This document shows, piece after piece, positions 53,882-62,298 of a stretch of 64,000 nt of DNA. Each line of letters opens with the position of its first letter. Position 1 is the first letter of the stretch. Both the position numbers and the translations under genes were made by a program. The notes beneath the pieces were generated by a model. It was given only the letters and a program-made list of their open reading frames with translations, did not search any database and was not told where the DNA came from. Source of the stretch: Phycisphaerae bacterium (GTDB lineage: Bacteria > Planctomycetota > Phycisphaerae > Phycisphaerales > Phycisphaeraceae); assembly GCA_030432595.1 (NCBI GenBank), contig JAUIGU010000001.1:394720-458719 (forward strand), written 5' to 3'.

Positions 53882-54828
53882 GACGGTCGGACCTGATCGG
53901 TTTCCTGTTGGCGGTGGTGTTGGTGGCGGCGGTCCTGGCGGGCTGGGCGGTGGCCGCGTCGGCGCAAGAGCAGGCGCAAGCCGCGCCGGAACCACGGGGG
54001 TTTCGCGCGGTCGTGGTCATCACGCACGGGAACAGCTCGAACGACGAGTCGGTGCGTCGGATCGGTTGGGACATCCCCGAGCGCGGCTACGGCGACTTCT
54101 ACCGGGAGTTCTTCCCGCCGCTGCGTGAGCTGGGCTTCCGGCGGTTCGCGGTGTGGAACCCGTTCGGCGTGAACGCCGACGAGGACATGGACGCGGACCA
54201 GGCGGTGGAGATGGCCGAGTTGCTGGCGTCACTTCCGGGCGAGCAGTGGCGGCGCAAGGCGTGTCTGTCGCCGGCGGCGTGGACGGCGGCGGCGGTCGAG
54301 CAGGTGACCGGTCACGGCGACGAGCTGATCGCGTACAACGGCGCGCTGGACCAGGACCGGGACTTCGTGACGCTGCGCGGCGAGCCGGCGGCGTGGATGG
54401 CGCGGGCGGAGGCGTCGTACCGGCCCTATCTCGACGCGCGGGCGAGCGTGGCGATCGACGCGGGGCACGACATCCGCGTGAACAGCCTGGAGCACCGCTG
54501 GGTGGAGTACCTCAACGCCCGGGGCGCGGCGGTGTATCTGGAGACCTACTGGCTGCGCACGAACGGCTGGACGCACACGCTGCCGTGCATCGTGCACGAC
54601 CGGTTCTACACGGGCGCCATCCGGGACCACCCGCGCGGCTTCACCGCCATCGGCTGGGCGCTGCCCCCGGAAGGGGTGAAGGCCGAAGTCTTGCGCATCG
54701 TGGGGCACAGTGCGGCCGAGACGGTCGAGCAGCGGCGGGCGCGGATCAAGGCGATCGTGGCGGACGGGCACACGCCGATGATCGGCGCGGTGGACGCGGC
54801 GTGGTACGCGCAGGAGGTGGGCTGGTGA
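53878..54828 (+). CDS. Membrane-anchored or secreted hypothetical protein
   Basis: A 316-residue protein, not recognised. One N-terminal hydrophobic helix (LIGFLLAVVLVAAVLAGWAV), then an alternating alpha/beta protein: AVVVITHGNSSNDESV, GFRRFAVWNPFGVNADEDMD, DELIAYNGALDQDRDF, SVAIDAGHDIRVNSLEHRWV, and AVYLETYWLRTNGWTHTLPC. The pattern of strand-helix units with acidic residues at strand ends suggests a TIM-barrel-like fold. Catalytic residues are not certain. Translationally coupled on both sides (ATGA with the gene before, GTGA with the gene after). Confidence 0.55.
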   Translation: MRRSDLIGFLLAVVLVAAVLAGWAVAASAQEQAQAAPEPRGFRAVVVITHGNSSNDESVRRIGWDIPERGYGDFYREFFPPLRELGFRRFAVWNPFGVNADEDMDADQAVEMAELLASLPGEQWRRKACLSPAAWTAAAVEQVTGHGDELIAYNGALDQDRDFVTLRGEPAAWMARAEASYRPYLDARASVAIDAGHDIRVNSLEHRWVEYLNARGAAVYLETYWLRTNGWTHTLPCIVHDRFYTGAIRDHPRGFTAIGWALPPEGVKAEVLRIVGHSAAETVEQRRARIKAIVADGHTPMIGAVDAAWYAQEVGW

Positions 54829-55079
54829 GCAGGCACCTCGAAAGCATCCTGACCAAGGCGGGACGCGTCCAGATCCGCGGGCGCGGCCGGGGGCTGTTCC
54901 TGACGCCGGCGTTGGAGCTGGTCGTGCAGGAGGAGGCGTCGCCGCCTGCGGACGCGGCGTGCCTGGTGACGGGCAGCAACAAGGACGCGCCGCACACGAT
55001 GACGGAGGCGGACGCGGAGAACGCGCGGGGGTGGCTGCCGACGTGGGCGCAGGATTTGAAGCTGGAGGTGGACTGGTAG
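54825..55079 (+). CDS. Small phage-type protein
   Basis: An 84-residue protein from GTG 54825, overlapping the previous stop. Sequence runs HLESILTKAGRVQIRGRGRG, LFLTPALELVVQEEAS, then GWLPTWAQDLKLEVDW. Not recognised; short, acidic C-terminus. The stop TAG is directly followed by the ATG of the beta-helix gene, so it is part of the coupled cassette. Position and size suit a phage connector or tail accessory protein (inference). Confidence 0.6.
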   Translation: MSRHLESILTKAGRVQIRGRGRGLFLTPALELVVQEEASPPADAACLVTGSNKDAPHTMTEADAENARGWLPTWAQDLKLEVDW

Positions 55080-57014
55080 ATGGGCACGGCCGTCGCCGAC
55101 ATGCCGTTTGTGCGTCCCGACCCGCGCTCGCGCGACTGGGAAGCGTATCGCATGAACGTCGCGCGGTTCCGGGAGGTGGAGTGCCGCGCGGCCACGCACG
55201 ACACGGACATCCATGTGGCCGCCGACGGCGATGACCTTGACGACGGGAGCATCAGCACGCCCAAGGCGACGGTGGCGGGCGCGTTGGCGATCGCCACGGC
55301 CAACGACCGCATCCTGGTCAAGCGTGGCGACACGATCCGGGAGACGGGGAGCATCGGGGGCTCTTCGCTGGCCGGGTTGTATGCGGGCACCTACGGCGAC
55401 TCGGGAAAGCGTCCGGAGATTCTGGGGCCGGGTGAAGACATCGCGTCGGGCGTGACCTGGAACCTGGAGAGCACCAACGGCGGCAACAGCACGAAGACCT
55501 GGTACGTCGACGACGCGGGGCCGACGAACTATTACTTCCGGCTGTTCCAGTGGGTGAACGGGCGGATCGTTCGGCCCAACCGGTACACCTCCCTGGCGGG
55601 GACGAAGGGGCAGATCAATAGCTTCTATCACGACCACACGACCAACGGCCGGCTGTACGTGACGATCGACGACGCGGACGACCCGACCAACTACGACTGG
55701 CAGGCGTTCGAGTCCGGGTACGACGGGCTGGAGTTGTCGGGCAACCAGGCGATGTACGAGGACCTGGTGTTCCGCGGATTCAACGCCGGGACGCAGGGCT
55801 GCGGCATCCGGATCGCGACCAACGGCACCGACGTCGCGGTGGCGGTGAACTGTGAGGACACGGACTTTTCGACGCACGGCTGCCACTTCAACGGCGGCGG
55901 CTCGGCGAGCGACGCCGGCGGCTTCGCCGCGTTCATCGGTTGCGTGGCCGGCTTCGGCGATCAGCGCAACAGCACCGAATCAAGCGCGGGCGACACCGGC
56001 ATCTCGGCGGAGAACGTGTTCAACTCCTATGTGCACGATGGCGGTCAGCAGACGGACTACTACAACTGCGAGGTGTCGGGCGGCACGGTCCGGGTCAACG
56101 GCACGGCGCGGAAGGGGCGGGCGGTCGGGGCGCACACCAACAACACCGTGAACCCGGTCGGGGAGTGCCACTTCTGCCGGCTGCGCGTCCGCGCGGGGGC
56201 GCAGAGCGTGGCGGTGTTCAACGGTCTGCAGGGCGACGACACGGTGGGCACCGACCTGACCGACGGCAACCTGAAGGACGCGTACCTGACGATCACCGAC
56301 GTGGCGCTGGGCCCGGCGTTCTGGGAGGAAGACGCCGAGCCGTTGATTCTGCACACGTTGGCGTTGAACCACCACCAGTGCCTGATGCTGCGGTGCACGG
56401 GCCGGATGGGCTGCGACGCGCAGAACACGACGGGGGCGCTGGGGTTCTCGAACCGCGGCTACGGCGGGTGGCACCTCTTCCACATCGACTGGGGGGCCGA
56501 CGGCGAGACGGCGAACACGACGGCGCTCGTGAACCCCGACCCGTCGAACACGCTGACGCTGAAGCTGGACGGGTGCACGGCGGTGCAGACCCACAGCGAC
56601 ACGCAGACGTTTGCGCGGATGTTCAATTACGACCGCACGAGCAACTGGGGGGCGGCGCGGCTGCGCAACTGCTTCTTCGCGACCGACCCGGCCAGCCAGG
56701 GCAACAACCACTTCTGGGACACGAGCGGCGGGGCGGCGACGTTCGAGGACGTGGTGATCTTCGGGGCGACGTTGTCGGCGGCATTGGAAAGCGGGGTGAC
56801 GGAGGCGGACGTGTACCTGCCGGGGCACCTGCCGCCGGGCCGTAACGATGCGCGGTGGCGGGCGGGGGACAACGTGGGCGTGTTCCGGTGCGCCGACGTG
56901 TTCGGCAACCCGTGGGCAGGCAGCGTGGGCGCAGTCGAAGACCCCTACGGGCTGCGCTATGACCGACCGATTCCTCGCAACGCGGCGGGGGTGCCGCTGT
57001 CGGTGGTGAACTGA
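55080..57014 (+). CDS. Large beta-helix tail-fibre/tail-spike-like protein
   Basis: A 644-residue protein without a signal peptide. The N-terminal 40 residues form a head segment (FVRPDPRSRDWEAYRMNVAR). Residues about 50-560 have a pectate-lyase-like right-handed beta-helix pattern (STPKATVAGALAIATANDRI then GDTIRETGSI; LELSGNQAMYEDLVFRGFNA; FNSYVHDGGQQTDYYNCEVS). This plan fits a phage receptor-binding or glycan-degrading spike. Coupled to the genes on either side (TAG-ATG and TGA-ATG). A capsular-polysaccharide target is inference. Confidence 0.65.
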   Translation: MGTAVADMPFVRPDPRSRDWEAYRMNVARFREVECRAATHDTDIHVAADGDDLDDGSISTPKATVAGALAIATANDRILVKRGDTIRETGSIGGSSLAGLYAGTYGDSGKRPEILGPGEDIASGVTWNLESTNGGNSTKTWYVDDAGPTNYYFRLFQWVNGRIVRPNRYTSLAGTKGQINSFYHDHTTNGRLYVTIDDADDPTNYDWQAFESGYDGLELSGNQAMYEDLVFRGFNAGTQGCGIRIATNGTDVAVAVNCEDTDFSTHGCHFNGGGSASDAGGFAAFIGCVAGFGDQRNSTESSAGDTGISAENVFNSYVHDGGQQTDYYNCEVSGGTVRVNGTARKGRAVGAHTNNTVNPVGECHFCRLRVRAGAQSVAVFNGLQGDDTVGTDLTDGNLKDAYLTITDVALGPAFWEEDAEPLILHTLALNHHQCLMLRCTGRMGCDAQNTTGALGFSNRGYGGWHLFHIDWGADGETANTTALVNPDPSNTLTLKLDGCTAVQTHSDTQTFARMFNYDRTSNWGAARLRNCFFATDPASQGNNHFWDTSGGAATFEDVVIFGATLSAALESGVTEADVYLPGHLPPGRNDARWRAGDNVGVFRCADVFGNPWAGSVGAVEDPYGLRYDRPIPRNAAGVPLSVVN

Positions 57015-57863
57015 ATGATGCGACTGCCCTTCGACACGACGGACCTGATGCTGATGCTTTACGTGACCGACGCGTCGGGCGCGGCGGCGACGGGGCTGGC
57101 GCACGACGCGTCGGGGCTGTCGGTGGAGTACCGGAAGGACGACGAGTCGTCGTGGACGGCGCTTTCGTTGAGCGCCGGCACGCTGGGCACCTACGGCAGC
57201 GAGGAGTGGGTGGAGGAGGGCAACGGCGCGTACCAGGTGGGTCTGCCGGCGGCGGCGAAGCAGGCGGGCGGGTTCACGCGCGTGCGGTGGACGTATGACG
57301 GGGTGACGTCGGTGCCGGAGACGGTGTGGTTCAATGCGCCCAATATCGACGCGAGCGGTTCGGCGAAGGTGGTGGACCACGAGGGCAGCACGATCCGGGC
57401 GGCGGTGGACGCGAGCACGCTGGCGGGCAAGCTCGCGGGGATCGGCTCGCTGGGGGGTTGGCTGCGTCTGCTGATGCGCAAGGACGCGGCGGTGGCGACG
57501 GACGAAGCGACGTCGCTGGGCGAGATCAACGCGGACGGCGGGTCGGGCGCCGGGGCGTTCGACAACACGACGGACTCGACGGAGGCGGTGAAAGACGGGC
57601 TGGGGTCGGTGGGGACGCCGGGCGACACGGGCACGGTCGTGTCGGCGACGACGACGACGGTGCTGGTGTCGGGGCTCGCGAAGACGGACGGGGCTTATGC
57701 GCGGCAGCCGCTGCGGTGTCTGACCGGGCCGCGGGCGAACCTGATCCACGCGGTGTTGACGGACGTGGACGAGTCGGGGGACCGTCGGTTCACGATCGAG
57801 CCGCCGATCCCGTCGGACGACGTGGCGTCGATGGCGGGGGTCTCGGTGAAGGTCGGCGGGTAA
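57015..57863 (+). CDS. Phage structural protein, tail/baseplate type
   Basis: A 282-residue protein from ATG 57015 directly after the previous stop. The N-terminal half is beta-rich (LMLMLYVTDASG, LSVEYRKDDESSWTALSLSA, GNGAYQVGLPAAAKQAGGFT), like the Ig-type modules of tail accessory proteins. The C-terminal half has a Ser/Thr/Gly-rich part and strands ending FTIEPPIPSD. Not assigned to a named family. 22 bases separate it from the next gene. Confidence 0.5.
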   Translation: MMRLPFDTTDLMLMLYVTDASGAAATGLAHDASGLSVEYRKDDESSWTALSLSAGTLGTYGSEEWVEEGNGAYQVGLPAAAKQAGGFTRVRWTYDGVTSVPETVWFNAPNIDASGSAKVVDHEGSTIRAAVDASTLAGKLAGIGSLGGWLRLLMRKDAAVATDEATSLGEINADGGSGAGAFDNTTDSTEAVKDGLGSVGTPGDTGTVVSATTTTVLVSGLAKTDGAYARQPLRCLTGPRANLIHAVLTDVDESGDRRFTIEPPIPSDDVASMAGVSVKVGG

Positions 57864-57885
57864 CGCCGGAGCCCCGGAGCTGATC

Positions 57886-58476
57886 ATGCATCCGCAGCCG
57901 TTCATCCTGTTCCCTTGGCAGGGGACCCGTCACGCGGGGTTTTACGTGTACGACGCGGGGTCGGGGGCGTTGTTGGCGGAGACGGGGCCGGCCGCGCGGT
58001 CGCTGGACCTGGCGGGGTTGGGGCTGCCGGACGGGCCGTTGACGCTGGCGGTGGAGGCGGTGGACGACTACGGCACGACGAGCGGGCGGGTCGAGCTGGC
58101 GATCGAACTGGACGGCGGGGTGCCGGCGGTGCGGTACGTGGCGGTGAGCGACCTGGGGGCGCAGGCGATCGCGGGGGGCAAGCTCGAGCTGTCGTGGTCG
58201 GCGTATGACCCGGCGCAGCAGCGGGCGTTCCCGGCGGAATGGGAGGTCGGAGACGCGGACGGGGCGGTGCTGCAGACGGTGACGCCGTCGGGGAAGCAGA
58301 CGCGGTTCCGCGGGGTCGAAACCGCGGCGTTCACGTCGGGGTCAACGGTGCGGCTGTTCGTGCGGGCCAGCGACGGGGTGCCGGTGGGTTCGGGGGGGCG
58401 TCGGGGTGCGTGGGCGTCGTTTCCGGCGGTGGTGGCGGACGCGGACGCGCCGTCGGCGCCGGTGCTGGTGTTGTGA
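57886..58476 (+). CDS. Beta-sandwich protein of the tail cassette
   Basis: A 196-residue protein with two fibronectin/Ig-like units: GFYVYDAGSGALLAETGPAA with LTLAVEAVDDYGTTSGRVEL, and ELSWSAYDPAQQRAF with GSTVRLFVRASDGVPVGSGG. It looks like an extracellular or particle-surface adhesion module. Start ATG 57886, preceded by CCCGGAGCTGATC. It is the last gene of the coupled plus-strand run; the genes just after it are on the minus strand. Confidence 0.5.
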   Translation: MHPQPFILFPWQGTRHAGFYVYDAGSGALLAETGPAARSLDLAGLGLPDGPLTLAVEAVDDYGTTSGRVELAIELDGGVPAVRYVAVSDLGAQAIAGGKLELSWSAYDPAQQRAFPAEWEVGDADGAVLQTVTPSGKQTRFRGVETAAFTSGSTVRLFVRASDGVPVGSGGRRGAWASFPAVVADADAPSAPVLVL

Positions 58477-58594
58477 AAGGTGCAGGGCGAGCAGGACGGC
58501 GACGCCGGCGAGCCAGAGCGCGGCGTGTCGCCACGAGATCAGCAGGCCGGCCAGCAGCGGGGGCAGCGCGAGGGCGACGGCGGTGCGGGCGCGT

Positions 58595-59596
58595 TCAGGC
58601 GGTCGCGGGTTCGGGCTCGGCGCGGTCGGCGTGGGCGGGTTGGGGGGCGTCGGGTCCACGGAGGAGGCGCGGGTAGCGTTCGAGGAGTTTGAGCAGGTTG
58701 GGGATGTGGGTGATGAGTTCGGGGGCGGTGATGCGGACGCCGTTGGGCTGGCCGTCGGCGTCGGTCCCTTCGACCCAGTGCTGGACCTGGTCGCAGCGCG
58801 GGCAGTAGAGCAGCCGGTGGACGACGACGCCCTGGATGCTGCGGCCGTCGGGGGTGTGTTTGAGGAAGACGGGGGCGTCGGTGTGGATGAAGGGTTCGGG
58901 TCGGGGCACGCCGCACGAGGCGCAGTCGCGGCGGTCGGCGGAGGCCTTGAGGAAGTCGCCGTCGTCGGCGTACATGGCGGGCTCGTCTTCGGGGACGGGG
59001 ACGAGGCGGATGCGGGCGTCGGGGTCGTCGTCTTGATGGGGCACACCCTCGTCCGCGGCGTCCGTGCCGCGGTCGGGGGTGCTTCCGGGAGGGTCGGTGT
59101 CGGGATCGACGTCGAGCACCGCCGCGGCCTTTTGGGTGACGGGCAGTTCGGCGAGCGCGGTGCGGCCACCGATTCGGTCGAGGTCGATGATGAACTGCGT
59201 GTTGATGAAGGCGTTGCGGTCGTGGCGGGACTCTTCGTCGAGGTTGATGCCCAGTCCGGCGAGGTGGTCCCAGATGTGGCCGAGCTCGTGCTGGAGGTGG
59301 TGCAGGCGGTGGTCGCCGGTCAGGCCGGCCCAGAGCTGGATGACCTGGCGGTCGAAGTCGACGCGGGCGACGACGGGCGAGCCGTCGGCCATGCGGGGGT
59401 GCCGGGCGGTGATCTCGAGGCGGTAGACGAAGGGCCCGACGTGGAAGTCGGGTCGGGGGTCGTCGTTGCGGGCGAGCGGTTCGTAGGTCAACTCGCCGGG
59501 GGATGGGGGGCCGGAATCGGGCACGGGACACCTCGCCGGGGTGGGTCGATCGGGGTTGGAAGCGTGAGACACCCGGTCGTCCCTGACCGCGCCCAC
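58595..59596 (-). CDS. Zincin-like putative metallopeptidase with zinc-ribbon
   Basis: A 333-residue protein on the minus strand (GTG 59596; later starts possible). The core is HHLQHELGHIWDHLAGLGI, an HExxH zinc motif as in ImmA/IrrE-type and zincin peptidases. It is preceded by a beta hairpin (PVVARVDFDRQVIQLWAG), the usual support of the active-site helix. The C-terminal half has CASCG and YCPRCDQ, a zinc ribbon, in a beta-rich domain (FIHTDAPVFLKHTPDG). Possibly a phage anti-repressor or maturation peptidase; role unproven. It interrupts the plus-strand late genes. The 118 bases to the left hold no supported gene. Confidence 0.6.
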   Translation of the reverse strand: MGAVRDDRVSHASNPDRPTPARCPVPDSGPPSPGELTYEPLARNDDPRPDFHVGPFVYRLEITARHPRMADGSPVVARVDFDRQVIQLWAGLTGDHRLHHLQHELGHIWDHLAGLGINLDEESRHDRNAFINTQFIIDLDRIGGRTALAELPVTQKAAAVLDVDPDTDPPGSTPDRGTDAADEGVPHQDDDPDARIRLVPVPEDEPAMYADDGDFLKASADRRDCASCGVPRPEPFIHTDAPVFLKHTPDGRSIQGVVVHRLLYCPRCDQVQHWVEGTDADGQPNGVRITAPELITHIPNLLKLLERYPRLLRGPDAPQPAHADRAEPEPATA

Positions 59597-59659
59597 TACC
59601 CTAACGTTATCCGATCATGCGTCAACCCCCGGCAAGCCCGAACCGGTGACAACCCTGTG

Positions 59660-60148
59660 TCACACCGACAACAATTGTCGGAAAAAGACGGAGCGGTCGG
59701 GGGTGCCCAGGACGCCGGCGGCCTTGGTGACGGTGGCGAGTTTGAGGTGGGTGCCGCCGGGCCAGCCGGTGGCGTCGGTGTTGGCGGCGATGGTGAGGCC
59801 GGAGTCGTCGTGGGCGTAGATGTAGTAGGTGTCGTCGGCGGAGAGACCGGTGACGGCGGCGGTGGAGCCGGCGTAGGAGAAGTCGGAGGCGTCGAGGGTG
59901 CAGACGCCGGGGGAGACGCCCAGGGCGTCTTCGATGGTCGCGGAGCCGTCGTCCTGTTCGGTGAGGAAGACCCGGAACTGGTTGGCGAGGGAGTCGGCCA
60001 GCAGGGCATCGATCAGGTCCTGCTCGCGGTAGAACGGCGCGGCCCAGTTGGCGGCGCGGGCGGGGTGGACCAGGTGGGTGCCACGGTTGGAGGTGGTGCC
60101 GCCGAGATTGAGGGCGGCGTCGGTGGCGAGTTGTCGGGCGCGGGCCAT
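59660..60148 (-). CDS. Hypothetical beta-rich phage protein
   Basis: A 162-residue protein on the minus strand; ATG 60148 is chosen, GTG 60178 would overlap the palindrome at 60174. It begins MARARQLATDAALNLGG, then HPARAANWAAPFYREQDLID, and a beta-rich C-terminus (DDTYYIYAHDDSGLTIAANT, GGTHLKLATVTKAAGVLG). The last part resembles virion fibre or head-decoration modules. Not named. Divergent from the lipoprotein gene. Confidence 0.5.
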   Translation of the reverse strand: MARARQLATDAALNLGGTTSNRGTHLVHPARAANWAAPFYREQDLIDALLADSLANQFRVFLTEQDDGSATIEDALGVSPGVCTLDASDFSYAGSTAAVTGLSADDTYYIYAHDDSGLTIAANTDATGWPGGTHLKLATVTKAAGVLGTPDRSVFFRQLLSV

Positions 60149-60173
60149 GGCGGGTTTGTCGGATTGAAGGCAA

Positions 60174-60194
60174 CCCACGGACAGAGTCCGTGGG
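60174..60194. repeat. Palindrome CCCACGGA / TCCGTGGG, copy 1
   Basis: 8-bp arms with a five-base loop CAGAG, followed by GCTTCGTGGGGGTC. A second copy with longer arms lies at 61218-61238, and the flank GGGCTTsGTGGGGGTC is shared by both. It sits in the divergent promoter space between the minus-strand gene and the lipoprotein gene, so a terminator role is unlikely here. Confidence 0.65.
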
Positions 60195-60260
60195 CTTCGT
60201 GGGGGTCAACTTCCGGAGTGGATTCTGGGGCGGGGGTTCCGGGGGGACGACGGAGGGGGC

Positions 60261-60596
60261 ATGAGCAAGACGCGTCACGCGAGCGGGCGGGCGGGGGTGA
60301 TGATCGTTTGCCTGCTGGCGGCGGTGGTGCTGGCCGCGCTGTTTGTGTTGCTGACGGGCTGCGCGTCGGTGCCGGCCCGGAACGTGAACGCGTACCTGGA
60401 CGACACGGGGCGAAAGGGCGTCGAGCGGATCGTGGCCGACCCGTCGGTGAGCGACCTGGACAAGGCGAGCCATGTGGCGAACCACAACGCGCTTCAGCGC
60501 GTCGCGAACCGCGCGGCGGGCCGGCCCGCGGAAACGGGGCTTGTGCCACCCCCCCTGCCGCCGCTGCCGGGGCACAGCGTGCCGTTGAACGACTGA
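60261..60596 (+). CDS. Small lipoprotein with proline-rich tail (possible o-spanin)
   Basis: A 111-residue protein with a signal sequence of the lipoprotein type: VCLLAAVVLAALFVLLTGCA, with lipobox LTGC giving a lipid-modified Cys. The C-terminus is proline-rich (PPPLPPLPG). Small Pro-rich lipoproteins next to holin-like genes are typical of outer-membrane spanins (Rz1), but the length and lack of an inner-membrane partner leave this open. It begins a set of three close plus-strand genes. Confidence 0.5.
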   Translation: MSKTRHASGRAGVMIVCLLAAVVLAALFVLLTGCASVPARNVNAYLDDTGRKGVERIVADPSVSDLDKASHVANHNALQRVANRAAGRPAETGLVPPPLPPLPGHSVPLND

Positions 60597-60600
60597 ACGC

Positions 60601-60960
60601 ATGAGCGAGTCGCCGGACCAACCCGTGACGATCCCCGAAGCGCTCGACGCCGGCGCGGAGCTGCTCGCCGAGGCGCAGCGGATTCTGTCGGGGTTCGACG
60701 AAGCGCGGAAGGCGCGGGTGCGCGAGGCGGCGCAGCGGGCGGTGCATTACGGCCTGAACTTCGCGGCGGCGACCAACGATCAGCAGCGGCAACGGGCGCG
60801 CGAGGGGCTGACGCGGGAGCGGAACGTCGTGGAGTTGGAGCTCTACGGCGCGGGCCTGGACCGTCTGGCGACGCTGCAACGGCAGGCGGTGTCGTTCGCG
60901 ACAACGAAGCTGATCCCGGCGCTGTTGGCGCACGAGCCGGGCGGACAAACCCTTGTTTGA
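60601..60960 (+). CDS. Coiled-coil hypothetical protein of the lysis-type cluster
   Basis: A 119-residue, mostly helical protein (TIPEALDAGAELLAEAQRIL, FDEARKARVREAAQRAVHYG, RQRAREGLTRERNVVELELY). Start ATG 60601, four bases after the previous stop. Not recognised. It could serve as a cytoplasmic partner in lysis or as a small head protein. No signal peptide. Confidence 0.5.
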   Translation: MSESPDQPVTIPEALDAGAELLAEAQRILSGFDEARKARVREAAQRAVHYGLNFAAATNDQQRQRAREGLTRERNVVELELYGAGLDRLATLQRQAVSFATTKLIPALLAHEPGGQTLV

Positions 60961-60972
60961 AGGAGCGGAGCG

Positions 60973-61203
60973 ATGGGCAAGCGGCTGACGCAGTTGATCG
61001 CGCGGTACCTCGGGGCGGCGTTGTTGGCGCTGGCGGGGTGGCTGTCGGTGGAGGTGGACCCCGAGGCGGTGGCGCAGGTGGCCGGCGCGGCGGCGGCGGC
61101 GATCGCGGCGGTGGTGGCGTTCGCGGTGGACTTGGTCATCCACCGGCTGGGGACCGGTTCGGTGTTGGCCCCACCCGGACCGCCTGAGCACACGAACGCT
61201 TGA
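60973..61203 (+). CDS. Holin-like two-TM small protein
   Basis: A 76-residue protein with two hydrophobic stretches (LIARYLGAALLALAGWLSV and GAAAAAIAAVVAFAVDLVI) and a polar tail. Size and topology fit a class II holin; no signature motif exists for the family, so the call depends on neighbourhood. Start ATG 60973 with GGAGCGGAGCG upstream. An endolysin is not seen beside it; the zincin-like gene is the only other hydrolase candidate. Confidence 0.5.
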   Translation: MGKRLTQLIARYLGAALLALAGWLSVEVDPEAVAQVAGAAAAAIAAVVAFAVDLVIHRLGTGSVLAPPGPPEHTNA

Positions 61204-61217
61204 ATCGTCCGGGGGGA

Positions 61218-61238
61218 CCCACGGACTCAGTCCGTGGG
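61218..61238. repeat. Palindrome CCCACGGACT / AGTCCGTGGG, copy 2
   Basis: 10-bp perfect arms around a single C. It includes the stop codon of the minus-strand sigma-like gene (61227-61229) and lies between convergent genes, where it could act as a terminator in both directions. Same core as 60174-60194. Confidence 0.65.
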
Positions 61239-61580
61239 CTTGGTGGGGGTCGGGGTGCTGGTGGAGGTGGAGCGCGCGATGCGGCGGATGCGGGTCATCA
61301 GCGCGCGGCGGCGGGAGCCGACTTCGTTGGGGGTGAGGTTGTAGGTGGGCCCGAGGGCGGCGGTGATTTCGTGGTCGGAGAGGCCGTCGACCAGGTAGAG
61401 CAGGACGATGAGGCGGGAGACGGGGGCGAGGCCTTTGAGGTGTCGTTTGACGGTGGCGCGGACGTGTGATTCGTGGGCGTCCTTGCGGGCCTGCTGGGCG
61501 CGGGTGAGGGGCCGCGCGGCCGGACGCGGGGGAGCCGTTGGGGGCATGGGCTCATCGTACCCGTCGGCCGGCTCATCCAC
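61227..61580 (-). CDS. Sigma-region-4/HTH-like protein
   Basis: A 117-residue minus-strand protein. Residues about 45-105 (VKRHLKGLAPVSRLIVLLYL, VDGLSDHEITAALG, NLTPNEVGSRRRALMTRIRR) look like sigma-70 region 4: a helix pair that reads -35 elements, here without region 2. Flanks are Pro/Ala-rich. Perhaps a phage-encoded transcription co-factor or late regulator (inference). Start ATG 61580. Confidence 0.5.
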   Translation of the reverse strand: MDEPADGYDEPMPPTAPPRPAARPLTRAQQARKDAHESHVRATVKRHLKGLAPVSRLIVLLYLVDGLSDHEITAALGPTYNLTPNEVGSRRRALMTRIRRIARSTSTSTPTPTKPTD

Positions 61581-61610
61581 GGCGTGACTCCGGGGGCGGG
61601 GGCGGGGGGT

Positions 61611-62108
61611 TCAGGTTCGGGGCGGGCCGAAGCGGGTGCCGCGCATCATGCCGCCCTGCCGGCGGGCTTCGCGGGCGGCGGCGAGGCCGGCGGCTTCGAG
61701 GAGTTCTTTGGGGCTGTGCCGGTGGGTGACGCGGTCCTTGCGTTCGTGGCGCTGGACGGAGGGGTCGGGGTTGTTGAGGATGGACTGCTCGAGCTTGTCG
61801 GGGAGGGTTTCGGCGGCGGCGTTGACGGTGACGGCGAGGGTCTGGCTGTCGGCGCCTTCGCCGTTGGTGGCGGTGACCTGGACGGCGTAGACGTTGTCGG
61901 CGTCGGCGTCGGCGGGGAGGTCGTGGTCGGGCGCGGCGGCGAAGCCGATCGCGCCGGTGACGCTGTTGATGAGGAAGCGGGCCTGGTCGGCGCCGCCGGA
62001 GATGGACCAGACGATGGTGGGGTCGCCGGTGGCGGTGAGGGTACCGACGGCGGTGGTGTTCTCGTCGACGGTGAAGGTCGCGGCGCTGGTGATGGTGGGG
62101 GCGGCCAT
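61611..62108 (-). CDS. Cadherin-like domain protein, phage-associated
   Basis: A 165-residue protein. The N-terminal 95 residues are cadherin/Ig-like (FTVDENTTAVGTLTATGDPT, INSVTGAIGFAAAPDHDLPA, YAVQVTATNGEGADSQTLAV), with the VDENTT, DHD and VxVT patterns of that fold. The C-terminal 60 residues are helical and Arg-rich (KELLEAAGLAAAREARRQGG). Such a joint of an adhesion module to a virion segment suits a head-decoration or tail protein. Minus strand, start ATG 62108. Confidence 0.55.
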   Translation of the reverse strand: MAAPTITSAATFTVDENTTAVGTLTATGDPTIVWSISGGADQARFLINSVTGAIGFAAAPDHDLPADADADNVYAVQVTATNGEGADSQTLAVTVNAAAETLPDKLEQSILNNPDPSVQRHERKDRVTHRHSPKELLEAAGLAAAREARRQGGMMRGTRFGPPRT

Positions 62109-62298
62109 TGTGTTCTCGCCTTCGGCGAAACGGGCCGGGGCGGTCAGCTTGGGGCGGGGATTCTGGGTCGGGGGGCCGGAAACGACGACGGCGGCGTGCG
62201 TGGGCGTTGAACCTGGTCATCTCGTCGGCTTGAGCGCGTTGTCGGGCCCGGCCCCGGCGGCGGGTTCGGCGTCCGGTCCGAGCCGGAGCACCGGCCTG

